From an uncultured Flavonifractor sp. (GTDB lineage Bacteria > Bacillota > Clostridia > Oscillospirales > Oscillospiraceae), in contig CAJUDT010000025.1 in the NCBI GenBank assembly GCA_910585415.1, positions 1 to 25,456 of the forward strand: DNA of 25,456 nucleotides, given 5' to 3'. Within the stretch, counting starts at the first letter, position 1. The number at the start of each line of letters is the position of its first letter. A model generated the notes under the pieces. It had not been told where the DNA came from. It saw nothing but the letters and a program-made list of their open reading frames with translations, and did not search any database. Of the stretch, positions 14,525 to 22,065 are shown piece by piece. A program made the translations under genes and the position numbers.

Positions 14525-14641
14525 GTCCCTCCCCCCTTTCACTCTACAGTACCACACCAGAGAGGGCTTTGTCACAGGGTTCTGCTGTCAAAAAACCGAA
14601 CCGGCTGAAAATCCGCCCAGCAGCGGACAAAAACAAGCATG

Positions 14642-14673
14642 AAAAAGCGGCACAACCAAACATTGCGCCGCTT
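14642..14673 (-). terminator. Intrinsic terminator after the acyl-CoA dehydrogenase/ETF domain transcript
   Basis: The minus-strand stem AAGCGGCGCAA/TTGTGCCGCTT (14673-14663 and 14655-14645, one G-U pair) with a 7-base loop is followed by further T residues. It lies 20 bases after the stop at 14694. Confidence 0.88.
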
Positions 14674-14693
14674 CCTCAATCATAATTGCAAAT

Positions 14694-15212
14694 TCATAAC
14701 CGCTGCTGCCTTCCGGCCAGCTCTTGAAAATACACTTTCACCGCCGCCGGGTCGAGCTTGACGCCCTTTTGACCAAGTTCCTGCACATGAGCCGTCAATT
14801 CCCGCACGCAGAGATTGGCGTCCGCGAAAATACTGCAATGGGCCAGCTCGTGAATGCGGGCTGCGGGGTCTGGGTTGACGGCGATGATATATCCGGCGTG
14901 CTCCATGCCAATGGTATGGAAGTTAGCCCCGGATACCCCTAGGCCCACATAGACCTCGGGCGCGGTGCGGACACCGCTCAGGCCAATCTCCCGCTGGTGG
15001 GAAATCCACCGCTCAAGGAGCGCCCCTCGGGTGCCCGCCACCTGGGCTCCGAGCAGCTCCGCCAGCTCCACAAGAGCCAGAAAGCCCGCCCGGCTGCCCA
15101 GGCCCCGGCCTGCCGCCAGCACCAGTCCGGCGCTGGTCAGACTGCCGGTGAGACAGCGCTTTTCCGGCTCAACGGAAGATGTTTCCGCTGATGATGAGCC
15201 GTTGGATCTCAT
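14694..15212 (-). CDS. Stand-alone ETF alpha-subunit FAD-binding domain
   Basis: A 172-residue product in which residues from about 24 on match the C-terminal FAD domain of electron-transfer-flavoprotein alpha: VLAAGRGLGS, AGTRGALLERW, then VYVGLGVSGANFH (ETFA: LYIAVGISGAIQH) and AVNPDP (AINKDP). The Arg, the SGxxxH His and the Asn that contact FAD in the family are kept. The ~180-residue N-terminal ETF domain is absent, and no etfB is nearby. ATG 15212 lies inside the dehydrogenase gene (44-base overlap, different frame), with GAGGG 6 bases before it, and the recognisable domain begins right after the dehydrogenase stop. It could be a coupled single-domain partner, the remnant of a dehydrogenase-ETF fusion split by a frameshift, or a decaying etfA. 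Confidence 0.75.
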   Translation of the reverse strand: MRSNGSSSAETSSVEPEKRCLTGSLTSAGLVLAAGRGLGSRAGFLALVELAELLGAQVAGTRGALLERWISHQREIGLSGVRTAPEVYVGLGVSGANFHTIGMEHAGYIIAVNPDPAARIHELAHCSIFADANLCVRELTAHVQELGQKGVKLDPAAVKVYFQELAGRQQRL

Positions 15213-16311
15213 TGGTGCCCTCGTAAATCTGGGTAATCTTGGCGTCACGGAACATCCGCTCAACGTGCTGCTCCCGCATATAGCCCGCGCCGCCCATGTT
15301 CTGCACACACTCGGTGGTCACATGCATCGCCAGATTGGTGCAGGCCAGCTTGGCCTTGGAGGCGGCGATGGAGAAATCCTCCCCCTGCTGCTGGAGCCAT
15401 ACGCCCTTGTAGAGCAGCAACCGGGCCATCTCAATCTCCACCTCCAGGTCGGCCATCTTAAAGGCGGGGTACTGATTGGCACAGATGGGCTTGCCGAACT
15501 GGTGGCGGTTCATCATATAATCCCGGGTGATGTCAAAGGCGGCCTGCGCCAGGGCCAGACCCTGGGCGGCAACCCCCAGCCGTCCGGCATTCAGCGCGGT
15601 CAGCGCGTAGCGGAAGCCCTTCCCCTCCTGGCCGATGAGCCGGTCGGCGGGTACGCGGCAGTTCTCAAAGACCAGCTCGGTGACCTTGGCGCAGTTGATG
15701 CCGCACTTGTTTTCCACGTGGGCAATGGTGACGCCCGGAGTGGTTTTCAGGTCCACCAGGAAGGCGCTGAGGCCCTTGGCCCCCTTGGAGGGGTCGGTAT
15801 TGGCAACGAGCATACAGTAGTCGGACACAGCGCCGTTGGTGATAAAGTGCTTGGTGCCGTTGATAACGAACTCGTCCCCATCCCGGAGGGCAGTGGCCTT
15901 GGCGGAGCCGGCATCCGAGCCCGCGTCGGGCTCCGTCAGGGCAAAGCAGCCAATAGCGTCGCCCTGGAACAGCCGGGGCATACAGTGGAGCTTCTGCTCC
16001 TCGCTGCCAAAGGTGTCAACGCCGGTGGTGAAGGTGGAGGAAATGGCGTAGGCAATACCAAACGCGGAGTCCACCTTGCAGAGCTCCTCCACAATCAGGA
16101 TAAAGGACAGGTAGTCCAGCCCCTTGCCGCCATACTTGGGGTCAAACTGCACGCCGATGAGCCCGGCGTCTCCCAGCTTTTTCAGCAGGTCCATGGGAAA
16201 CACTTCGCTCCGGTCCCGCTCCAGCACGCCGGGGGCGACTTCCTTCTGGGCAAATTCCCGGGCACGGAGCTGAATCTCTTTTTGTGTGTCTGTCAATGCA
16301 AAATTCATCAT
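15169..16311 (-). CDS. Short-chain acyl-CoA dehydrogenase (butyryl-CoA/CaiA-like)
   Basis: A 380-residue flavoenzyme of full normal length. Family markers are GCFALTEPDAGSD near residues 121-133, FITNG near 156-160, RHQFGKPI (about 271-278), MGGAGYMRE (about 341-349) and, near the end, QIYEGTNEIQR with the catalytic-base Glu. It oxidises acyl-CoA or, in fermenters, reduces an enoyl-CoA, exchanging electrons with ETF. Start ATG 16311 follows AAGGAG at 9 bases; the next ATG is one codon in. It has its own sigma-54-type promoter at 16380-16397 and is followed by the overlapping ETF-alpha domain. Neighbouring crotonase and CoA-transferase suggest a C4 or similarly short acyl group. Family certain, substrate inferred. 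Confidence 0.95.
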   Translation of the reverse strand: MMNFALTDTQKEIQLRAREFAQKEVAPGVLERDRSEVFPMDLLKKLGDAGLIGVQFDPKYGGKGLDYLSFILIVEELCKVDSAFGIAYAISSTFTTGVDTFGSEEQKLHCMPRLFQGDAIGCFALTEPDAGSDAGSAKATALRDGDEFVINGTKHFITNGAVSDYCMLVANTDPSKGAKGLSAFLVDLKTTPGVTIAHVENKCGINCAKVTELVFENCRVPADRLIGQEGKGFRYALTALNAGRLGVAAQGLALAQAAFDITRDYMMNRHQFGKPICANQYPAFKMADLEVEIEMARLLLYKGVWLQQQGEDFSIAASKAKLACTNLAMHVTTECVQNMGGAGYMREQHVERMFRDAKITQIYEGTNEIQRLIISGNIFR

Positions 16312-16379
16312 AATTAAATTCTCCTTTTCATCCTGTGCCTAAATGGATTGAGAATCCGCTTCTCTATTCTCTGCTTATA

Positions 16380-16397
16380 AGCACAGTTCATGCCAAG
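16380..16397 (-). promoter_or_regulatory. Sigma-54 (-24/-12) promoter of the acyl-CoA dehydrogenase
   Basis: On the minus strand TTGGCATGAACTGTGCTT (16397-16380) has the defining GG-N10-GC spacing (GG at 16394-16393, GC at 16382-16381) and matches TGGCAYR-N4-TTGCW at most positions. It lies about 70 bases before the start codon. The sigma-54 activator gene at 20539-21996 and the repeat element upstream support it. Confidence 0.75.
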
Positions 16398-16525
16398 TTT
16401 CCATAATTTCTTCTCTTTTAGAAAAAATAGCTATTAAGAGGTATTTCCCCCTTTTTTTCACCAAAAATTCCGCAGATAGATGTAAAGTTTGCCCTCCGGT
16501 GATGGAAAATATTTCTTGTTTATGT

Positions 16526-16571
16526 GTTTCATTTTTGAGACGTTCCATTTTAGACAACTTATTTTTGGAAC
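16526..16571 (-). promoter_or_regulatory. Probable activator-binding site (UAS) for the dehydrogenase promoter
   Basis: On the plus strand TTCATTTTTGAG (16528), TTCCATTTTAGA (16543) and TTATTTTTGGAA (16559-16570) recur about every 15-16 bases. The 11-mer GTTTCATTTTT at 16526-16536 is identical to 20446-20456, and both copies begin the same distance (132 bp) from the -24 GG of their sigma-54 promoter. This fits a shared enhancer for the nearby AAA+ activator. Confidence 0.65.
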
Positions 16572-16580
16572 AGGTGCCGG

Positions 16581-16619
16581 AAACGAGCGGGCCGCTGCCG
16601 GTGGGCGGTCCGCTCGTTT
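16581..16619. terminator. Strong hairpin after the CoA-transferase gene
   Basis: The stem AAACGAGCGG-G-CCG/CGG-T-CCGCTCGTTT (16581-16594 and 16606-16619, one G-U pair) is 14 bp. On the minus strand it follows the CoA-transferase stop by about 73 bases, but the T-run is only three, so termination strength is uncertain. It separates that transcript from the dehydrogenase enhancer. Confidence 0.6.
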
Positions 16620-16691
16620 TCAGGTCCGGGCACGATAAGGGGCAGGCTGGGGAGCCTTGTTGGAATGCCGGACACCTGGTCAAAAACGAAG

Positions 16692-17927
16692 TTACTTCTC
16701 GCCGGCGGCGGTGCCCTCTGTCAGGAATTTGTCAATCTGCTCGTCCGTATAGCCGTATTCCTTCAAAATCTCCACCGTATGCTGTCCCACACGGGGGGCC
16801 TGCCGGTCCATGGTGGGGGCAATGTCCTCCACCGACTTGGGCTCGGTCAGGCAGAAGCGGATGGGGCTGGTGGGCTGCTTGGTCACGGTGCCGTCGTTGT
16901 TTTCCATGGGCACAATGTACATATTCTCCAGGGCCTGGGGGTCCTCCAGCACCTCTTTGATGTGCTGAACCCGGTTGTAGGCGATGTCGGCACGGGCAAA
17001 CATCCCCTCAATCTCCTCCATGGTGTGCTTGGCGAACTCCTTGCTCAGGGTGTCCACCACCAGGGCGCTGTTGGCCTTGGAGCCCACGGCGGTGCAGTAG
17101 CGCTCGTCGCCCAGCAGGTCCTCCCGGTTCAGCTCCTTCAGCAGGGCGGTGTTGTAGCGGTCGGGCTCCAGGATGCTCATATAGAACCAGATGCCGTCGC
17201 CGCTCTGGAAGGTATCCATAACGGGAGAGCCGGGGTTCAGACGGCTCTTGGGGTACTCGTCGCCGTACTGGGTGGACACCATGCCCGCGCTCTCGCTCCA
17301 GATGGCCTGGGCCAGCAGGGAAATCATCACCTTGCAGCCTTTGCCGGTCTTGGCCTTCTGGTAGAGGGCCGCGCAGATGCCGCCAGCCAGGGAGCAGGAG
17401 GTGGTGGCATCGCCGAAGCCAATGAGGGGGTTAATGGGGCTGGTATCCTTCTCGGTCAGGTCAATCATCGCGCCGGAGCGGGCCCAGAAGGCCACAGTGT
17501 CGAACCCGGCATTGTCCTTGGCGGGACCGAAGTCGCCAAAGCCGTTGATCTGGGCCCAGATGATGTGGGGATGCTTCTTGCTCATGGCCTCGTAGTCCAG
17601 CCCCAGCCGCTTCAGCGCGCCGGTGCGGTAGCTGGACACAAATACGTCGGCCGTCTCCAGCAGCTTGTCCAGAATGGCCTGGCCATCCTCGCTCTTCAGG
17701 TTCAGGGACATACCCCGCTTGTTGGCGTTGTAGGCGGTATAGAAGGGATTGCAGTCGGGCTGTGTGGGGCAGGACATGGTCGCGCCGGTGCCCCGTCCGG
17801 GGTCGCCAAAGCTGGGCTCCACCTTGATTACGTCGGCGCCCCAGTCGGCCAGGATACGGGCTCCGCCAGGGCCCGCCACGAAATAAGTCAGGTCAATGAC
17901 CTTTACACCTTCCAAAGGTTTGAACAT
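16692..17927 (-). CDS. Family III (CaiB/BaiF) acyl-CoA transferase
   Basis: A 411-residue CoA-transferase. The N-terminus LEGVKVIDLTYFVAGPGGARILADWGADVIKVE is diagnostic, and GFGDATTSCSLAGGICAAL carries D173, which corresponds by position to the catalytic Asp (169) of formyl-CoA transferase. Such enzymes move CoA from a donor thioester to a carboxylic acid; relatives act on crotonobetaine/carnitine, phenyllactate and 2-hydroxyisocaproate. Start ATG 17927 follows AAAGGAG by 10 bases. It lies 117 bases downstream of the GntP-type permease and probably activates the acid that permease imports, ahead of the crotonase and dehydrogenase. A 14-bp inverted repeat lies in the gap before it. The exact acid is unknown. 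Confidence 0.93.
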   Translation of the reverse strand: MFKPLEGVKVIDLTYFVAGPGGARILADWGADVIKVEPSFGDPGRGTGATMSCPTQPDCNPFYTAYNANKRGMSLNLKSEDGQAILDKLLETADVFVSSYRTGALKRLGLDYEAMSKKHPHIIWAQINGFGDFGPAKDNAGFDTVAFWARSGAMIDLTEKDTSPINPLIGFGDATTSCSLAGGICAALYQKAKTGKGCKVMISLLAQAIWSESAGMVSTQYGDEYPKSRLNPGSPVMDTFQSGDGIWFYMSILEPDRYNTALLKELNREDLLGDERYCTAVGSKANSALVVDTLSKEFAKHTMEEIEGMFARADIAYNRVQHIKEVLEDPQALENMYIVPMENNDGTVTKQPTSPIRFCLTEPKSVEDIAPTMDRQAPRVGQHTVEILKEYGYTDEQIDKFLTEGTAAGEK

Positions 17928-17952
17928 AGAGAATACGCTCCTTTCTGTGGTT

Positions 17953-18001
17953 GCTTCCGGCGCGGAGGCGGAACATACTGCCCGGCTTCCGCGCCGGAAG
18001 C
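17953..18001 (-). repeat. Intercistronic 14-bp inverted repeat
   Basis: GCTTCCGGCGCGGA at 17953-17966 is perfectly complementary to TCCGCGCCGGAAGC at 17988-18001, with a 21-base loop. It lies between the permease stop and the CoA-transferase start, with no T-run, so a role in mRNA processing or stability is more likely than termination. Confidence 0.8.
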
Positions 18002-18044
18002 CTCAAAAGCAATGGGGGAAACGGTGGGGCTTGGTCCCGGCTGT

Positions 18045-19352
18045 TTAGGGCAGTCCGGGGAACACGGTGAACAGAACTGCGCCCAGGACCGCGCCGATAA
18101 AGGGAATCACCACGGTCAGCGCGAAGGTCAGGCCGTAGGAGTCCTTATGCGTCTCCCGGCACAGGCCGTTGGTAACGGTGACAATATAGCCGTTGTGGGG
18201 CAGGGAGTCCAGCGCGGAGGAGGAAAGGGCCATGACCCGGTGAATAATCGAGGGGGCAATCCCCATCTGCGTGTAGGCGGGCCCCAGGATGGGCACCGCA
18301 ATGCCCAGGCCGCCGGAGGCGGAGCCGCAGATGCCGCAGATGATATTGGTTCCCACGAGCAGGCCGAACAGGCCGGGCAGATTGACCACGCCGTTGGTGA
18401 TGATAGAAAATACCGGGCTGTTGGAGGCCACGCCGCCGAAGCCGTTGACCGCGCAGGTGTTGGTGATGGACACAATGGCCATAGCGGCCGCGTCGGCAAA
18501 GACGTTGGGGAGGTTCTTCAGGTCCACAAACTTGTACATCAGCAGCACGGCGCTCACCGCACCGGCCAGGACGCCGCCCTCAGCGGGGCAGGAGAAGGAA
18601 CCCACCTTGAAGTTTACCAGGAAGATGGTGATAACCAGGGGAAGAATGGCCACAATGGGGTTGGGCAGGGCCTCGCCCTCAACGCCCATGTCGTCGCCCT
18701 CTTTGGCGATGAAGTGCTCGCCCCGGGCCTTGGCCCGGTCCAGCCAGAATTTTAAGTAGATGATACCCGCCACCAGCATAAAGCCGCAGGCAATGAAGCC
18801 GTTGACCGCGCCGGCCATGTAGGTGGTGCCCAGCTCGGAGGCGGGCACGTTGTTGTGAATCTGCACAGCGCCGGGGGCGATCATCGCGAAGGTGGAGCAG
18901 CCGAAGCACAGGGCGCCGGGGATGGCCCGGCGGGGCAGGTCGGCGGCCTCCCACACCTGGAGGGCAATGGAGATAACGCCGAAGGAGCACACGAAGGCGG
19001 TGACGCCGCCGTAGCACAGGATGCCGCAGGCCAGCGGCACCGAGATGAAGGCCCACTTGGTTCCCATGACCTTAATGATGGCTTTGGCTATGGATTTGGC
19101 CGCGCCGGTGATGTCCATGGCCTTGGCCAGCAGGGTGCCAGTCAGGAAAATCAAAAAATTGTTTTTGAAGAAGTTGGTAAACCCGGTCATGAAGTGGACT
19201 TTGTACGTCTCGTAAATGTTCATCTGACAGGTGACCGCCACCACCAGGGCGCAGGCAAACACGGTCAGGTAGATGTTAAAGCCTTTCATGATCATCCACA
19301 TCAGCAGCGCGAAGGCTGCGATGAGGCCAATCAGGCCGATCATCTCTTGCAT
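18045..19352 (-). CDS. GntP-family carboxylate/hydroxy-acid permease
   Basis: A 435-residue membrane protein with about 12 hydrophobic segments. The layout and the late motif SSSALDSLPHNGYIVTVTNGLCRETHKDSY are typical of the GntP family in the branch that includes Bacillus-type D-beta-hydroxybutyrate permeases. These are proton- or sodium-coupled symporters for gluconate and small hydroxy acids. Start ATG 19352 follows AGGAGG by 9 bases. It lies 76 bases after the crotonase gene and before the CoA-transferase, probably in one transcript from the sigma-54 promoter at 20301-20315. Together with its partners it suggests uptake of a short hydroxy- or unsaturated acid rather than a sugar acid. Family is firm; substrate inferred. 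Confidence 0.88.
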   Translation of the reverse strand: MQEMIGLIGLIAAFALLMWMIMKGFNIYLTVFACALVVAVTCQMNIYETYKVHFMTGFTNFFKNNFLIFLTGTLLAKAMDITGAAKSIAKAIIKVMGTKWAFISVPLACGILCYGGVTAFVCSFGVISIALQVWEAADLPRRAIPGALCFGCSTFAMIAPGAVQIHNNVPASELGTTYMAGAVNGFIACGFMLVAGIIYLKFWLDRAKARGEHFIAKEGDDMGVEGEALPNPIVAILPLVITIFLVNFKVGSFSCPAEGGVLAGAVSAVLLMYKFVDLKNLPNVFADAAAMAIVSITNTCAVNGFGGVASNSPVFSIITNGVVNLPGLFGLLVGTNIICGICGSASGGLGIAVPILGPAYTQMGIAPSIIHRVMALSSSALDSLPHNGYIVTVTNGLCRETHKDSYGLTFALTVVIPFIGAVLGAVLFTVFPGLP

Positions 19353-19428
19353 AATTTGATTCCTCCTGTTCAGTGTTATAATTCTGATTGCGCAAAAGGG
19401 ATTCCCTCAGCCGCAGCGCACAGGCGGA

Positions 19429-20235
19429 CTATCGGTTCTTGAACACAGCGGGACGCTTGGCCAGGAACGCGTCCATACCTTCCTGCTTGTCCTCGGTGCC
19501 GAAGGTGAGGGCGGCCAGGTCCTTCTCCAGCTCCAGTCCGGCCCGCAGGTCCACATCCATGCCCCGGTTGATGGCTACCTTGGAATAGCGGATGGCGATG
19601 GGCGCCTTGCCGGTGATGGCGTTCATCATGTCCTTGGCTGCGTCCAGCAGGGCGTCGGCGGGGACCACCTGATTTACCAGACCGATTTCCTTGGCCTCCG
19701 CAGCCTTCACCTGACGGCCGGTGTAAATCAGCTCCTTGGCAATGCCGGTGCCCACCAGACGGGGCAGGCGCTGGGTGCCGCCAAAGCAGGGAATCACGCC
19801 CAAATTGGCCTCGGGCTGACCAAAGACGGCCTTCTCGGAGGCGATGCGGATATCGCAGGACATGGCCAGCTCACAGCCGCCGCCCAGGGCGTAGCCGTTC
19901 ACCGCGGCGATCACCGGCTTCTCGATGCCCTCAATCTTGTTGAACAGGGTCTGCGCCCGGTCGGCATAAGCCCGGCCCTCGCTGGGGCCATAGGGCTGCA
20001 TCTGGGAGATGTCGGCGCCGGCCACGAAGCCCTTGCCCTCTCCCGTGAGGATGATTCCCAAAATCTCCTCCGCCCCGGCCAGATAGGTAAAAATCCGGTC
20101 CAGCTCGTTCAGGGTCTTGTCGCTCAACGCGTTGAGCGCCTTGGGGCGGTCCATGGTGACGATGGCAATCGCGCCTTCCACCTCCAGTCTGGTGTTTTCC
20201 AGGCTGTCCGCCAATGCCTTGCAGGTTTCACACAT
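19429..20235 (-). CDS. Enoyl-CoA hydratase (crotonase / 3-hydroxybutyryl-CoA dehydratase-like)
   Basis: A 268-residue crotonase of usual length. Both catalytic glutamates are present: E122 in YALGGGCELAM and E142 in GQPEANLGVIPCFGG; the oxyanion-hole segments are VAGADIS (71-77) and GGG (118-120). Having both Glu fits true hydratase/dehydratase activity on short-chain acyl-CoA. An 18-residue N-terminal extension carries two Cys. Start ATG 20235 follows AGGAGG by 8 bases. It is the first gene after the sigma-54 promoter at 20301-20315. Relationship to CaiD (carnitine pathway) is possible, since CaiA- and CaiB-type enzymes are also encoded here, but a GntP permease replaces the CaiT transporter. 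Confidence 0.95.
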   Translation of the reverse strand: MCETCKALADSLENTRLEVEGAIAIVTMDRPKALNALSDKTLNELDRIFTYLAGAEEILGIILTGEGKGFVAGADISQMQPYGPSEGRAYADRAQTLFNKIEGIEKPVIAAVNGYALGGGCELAMSCDIRIASEKAVFGQPEANLGVIPCFGGTQRLPRLVGTGIAKELIYTGRQVKAAEAKEIGLVNQVVPADALLDAAKDMMNAITGKAPIAIRYSKVAINRGMDVDLRAGLELEKDLAALTFGTEDKQEGMDAFLAKRPAVFKNR

Positions 20236-20300
20236 ACTCTCGACCTCCTACCAAATTTCGTTGGGGTTCTAACACACAGCTTACGCGTCTGTTATAATCA

Positions 20301-20315
20301 GCAACCGCCGTGCCA
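20301..20315 (-). promoter_or_regulatory. Sigma-54 (-24/-12) promoter of the crotonase operon
   Basis: On the minus strand TGGCACGGCGGTTGC (20315-20301) matches the consensus TGGCACG-N4-TTGC exactly, with GG at 20314-20313 and GC at 20302-20301. It is 65 bases before the crotonase start. Confidence 0.92.
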
Positions 20316-20393
20316 TATCGCCGCCCCGCCGGGAATTTTTTTGAAACTTCCCTGTTTTCTCCCTTTTTCCTCCATTTTTAAGGGTTTTCTGAC

Positions 20394-20440
20394 AAAAAAG
20401 GAGATGCACCGCTCCTCTCTTGTCGAAGAAGCGGCGCATC
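20394..20440 (-). terminator. Intrinsic terminator of the sigma-54 activator gene
   Basis: The minus-strand stem GATGCGCCGCT/AGCGGTGCATC (20440-20430 and 20413-20403, one G-U pair) has a 16-base loop and is followed by TCC and six T. It separates the activator transcript from the crotonase promoter. Confidence 0.85.
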
Positions 20441-20445
20441 CTGTC

Positions 20446-20489
20446 GTTTCATTTTTTGAACGATTCATTTTTGAAGCATCAATTCCGAA
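20446..20489 (-). promoter_or_regulatory. Probable activator-binding site (UAS) for the crotonase promoter
   Basis: On the plus strand the dyads TTCA-N5-TGAA (20448-20460) and TTCA-N4-TGAA (20464-20475) are 16 bases apart, and a weaker ATCAATTCCGAA follows at 20478. The element starts 134 bp upstream of the -24 GG, exactly as at the dehydrogenase promoter, and shares GTTTCATTTTT with it. It lies between the activator stop codon and its terminator. Confidence 0.7.
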
Positions 20490-20538
20490 ACACTTTCACT
20501 GATTCCACCCCACCCGTTCCGGCGGCTGAATGTGGCCG

Positions 20539-21996
20539 TTATCCATATTTTTCGGAATACAGGCTCCTCTTGCGCACAAATGTGGCCAGACTCATGCCCA
20601 GGCAGCTGGCGGCCTTCCGTACGCTCTGGAAGTGGTCATAGGCGTCCTGAATCATGGCGTATTCCACACGCTCCAGGCGCTCCTTCATGGGCATACACTC
20701 CCTCCAGTCCAGGGAGGCAGCTACACTGGAGGTGTGGCTGCCTTCGGCCTCCCCGGAGGCCGGAGCGCCAGAGCCGGGCTCGGGCTTCCCGCTCCCCGCC
20801 GTCTGGAATTTCCACGGCAGGTCCGCCAGGTCGATGGTAACGCCGTCGCAGGTGGCGTAGGCCCCCTTGATAACATTGTCCAGCTCCCGGATATTTCCCG
20901 GCCATTCGTACTGCTGAAAGCTCTCCAGCACCTCCTTGGAGAAAGCCACGGACTGCTGATACTCGCTGTTCAGCCGGTTCAGGAAATACACCGCCTGTTC
21001 CGCAATGTCCTCCTTCCGGTGCCGCAGGGGGAGCATTTCGATGTTGATGACATTCAGCCGGTAGTACAAATCCTCCCGGAACTCTCCCCTGGCCAGCATC
21101 GCCACCAGATCCTTCCGGGTGGCCGAGATGATGCGGACATCCACCGGAACGGCCTCCCGCCCGCCCACCGGGTCAATCTCCCGCTCCTGGAGCACCCGGA
21201 GCAGCTTGGCCTGCATGGGCAGCGGCATATCGCCGATCTCGTCCAGAAAGATGGTCCCCCCGTCGGCCAGCTGGAATTTTCCCTTCCGTCCGCCCTTTCG
21301 CGCGCCGGTAAAGGCCCCTTCCTCATAGCCGAAGAGCTCCGACTCCAGCAGCTCCGCCGGAATGGCGGCACAGTTGATGCACACCATGGGCATTTTGGCC
21401 CGGGAGCTGGTGTTGTGAATGGCGCGGGCAAAGACCTCCTTGCCGGTGCCCGTCTCCCCGGTGAGCACCACGGGAAAATTGGTCTTGGCGGCTTTGATGC
21501 CCTCCTTAATCTTGCGCTGGAAGCGCTCGCTGCTGCCCACAATGTTCTGAAAGGTATAATTTTTCCGGTCGGAGCTCTCATACTCCTGACGGTAAAACTC
21601 CATGGCGTTGTACTCCCGCAGCATTCGCTTGGCGCTCTCCACCATCTGCTGCCGGAAATGCACCTGGGCAATGCCGGCAATGATAACGCCCCGCTCGTCC
21701 CGGACACAGGCCCGGCTCACCAGCACAAAGTCGTCGTCCGCGTCCCGGGTATAGCCCGGTACATATTTGTGAAGGGCAAGCTCATCCTCATAGCCGTATT
21801 TGACCACCTCCAGCATTTTGGTGTTGGGGATGGTCTCCCGAATATCCCGGCCCACAATCCAGCTTCGCGGCCGGCCCAGGTAGTCGCTGTAACACTCGCT
21901 GATATCAATGACCACGCCCTCCGTGTCCACCACGATAAAGCCATCGTTGGACATACGCAGTGTTTCGTTAAAGATATACTTATACTTATCCTCCAT
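20539..21996 (-). CDS. PAS-AAA+-Fis sigma-54-dependent transcriptional activator
   Basis: A 485-residue enhancer-binding protein. Domains in order: a PAS-like sensor (about residues 5-115, MSNDGFIVVDTEGVVIDIS), an AAA+ domain (about 150-385) with Walker A GETGTGKE (180-187), the sigma-54 contact loop GAFTGA (227-232) and Walker B TIFLDEIGD (248-256), then a Fis-type helix-turn-helix at the C-terminus (about 440-478). There is no receiver domain, so it should sense a small ligand or redox state through PAS rather than a kinase. The frame is open far upstream, but ATG 21996 follows GGAGG at 6 bases. It directly precedes the crotonase operon with its sigma-54 promoter and is the obvious regulator of it and of the dehydrogenase. 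Confidence 0.95.
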   Translation of the reverse strand: MEDKYKYIFNETLRMSNDGFIVVDTEGVVIDISECYSDYLGRPRSWIVGRDIRETIPNTKMLEVVKYGYEDELALHKYVPGYTRDADDDFVLVSRACVRDERGVIIAGIAQVHFRQQMVESAKRMLREYNAMEFYRQEYESSDRKNYTFQNIVGSSERFQRKIKEGIKAAKTNFPVVLTGETGTGKEVFARAIHNTSSRAKMPMVCINCAAIPAELLESELFGYEEGAFTGARKGGRKGKFQLADGGTIFLDEIGDMPLPMQAKLLRVLQEREIDPVGGREAVPVDVRIISATRKDLVAMLARGEFREDLYYRLNVINIEMLPLRHRKEDIAEQAVYFLNRLNSEYQQSVAFSKEVLESFQQYEWPGNIRELDNVIKGAYATCDGVTIDLADLPWKFQTAGSGKPEPGSGAPASGEAEGSHTSSVAASLDWRECMPMKERLERVEYAMIQDAYDHFQSVRKAASCLGMSLATFVRKRSLYSEKYG

Positions 21997-22035
21997 GGTC
22001 GTCCTCCATCCACCGGCCCGTTCCGCTGCTTCCCA

Positions 22036-22053
22036 CCCCGGCCTCCGCCGGGG
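22036..22053 (-). other. Stable hairpin in the activator 5' leader
   Basis: CCCCGGC/GCCGGGG (22036-22042 and 22047-22053), a 7-bp stem with a 4-base loop, sits between the promoter and the ribosome site of the activator gene. No regulatory role can be shown. Confidence 0.5.
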
Positions 22054-22065
22054 CTCTCGTAAATC

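Noticed and set aside
15160..15180. prfB-like programmed +1 frameshift joining the dehydrogenase to the ETF domain
   Set aside because: The CGT TGA G junction permits a +1 slip on paper, but there is no internal ribosome-like stimulator just upstream and an ATG with a weak ribosome site already exists at 15212. Kept only as an alternative in the findings.
16375..16683. Minus-strand open frame of 102 codons between the CoA-transferase and dehydrogenase genes
   Set aside because: It covers the sigma-54 promoter, the enhancer repeats and a strong hairpin, has mixed low-complexity composition and no ribosome site. It is regulatory DNA, not a gene.
19392..19405. Third possible sigma-54 promoter (GG-N10-GC) before the GntP-type permease
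   Set aside because: Only the GG/GC spacing and TTTTGC fit; the -24 box is GGGAAT rather than TGGCAC and no TTCA-N-TGAA repeats lie upstream. The gene can be served by the crotonase promoter.
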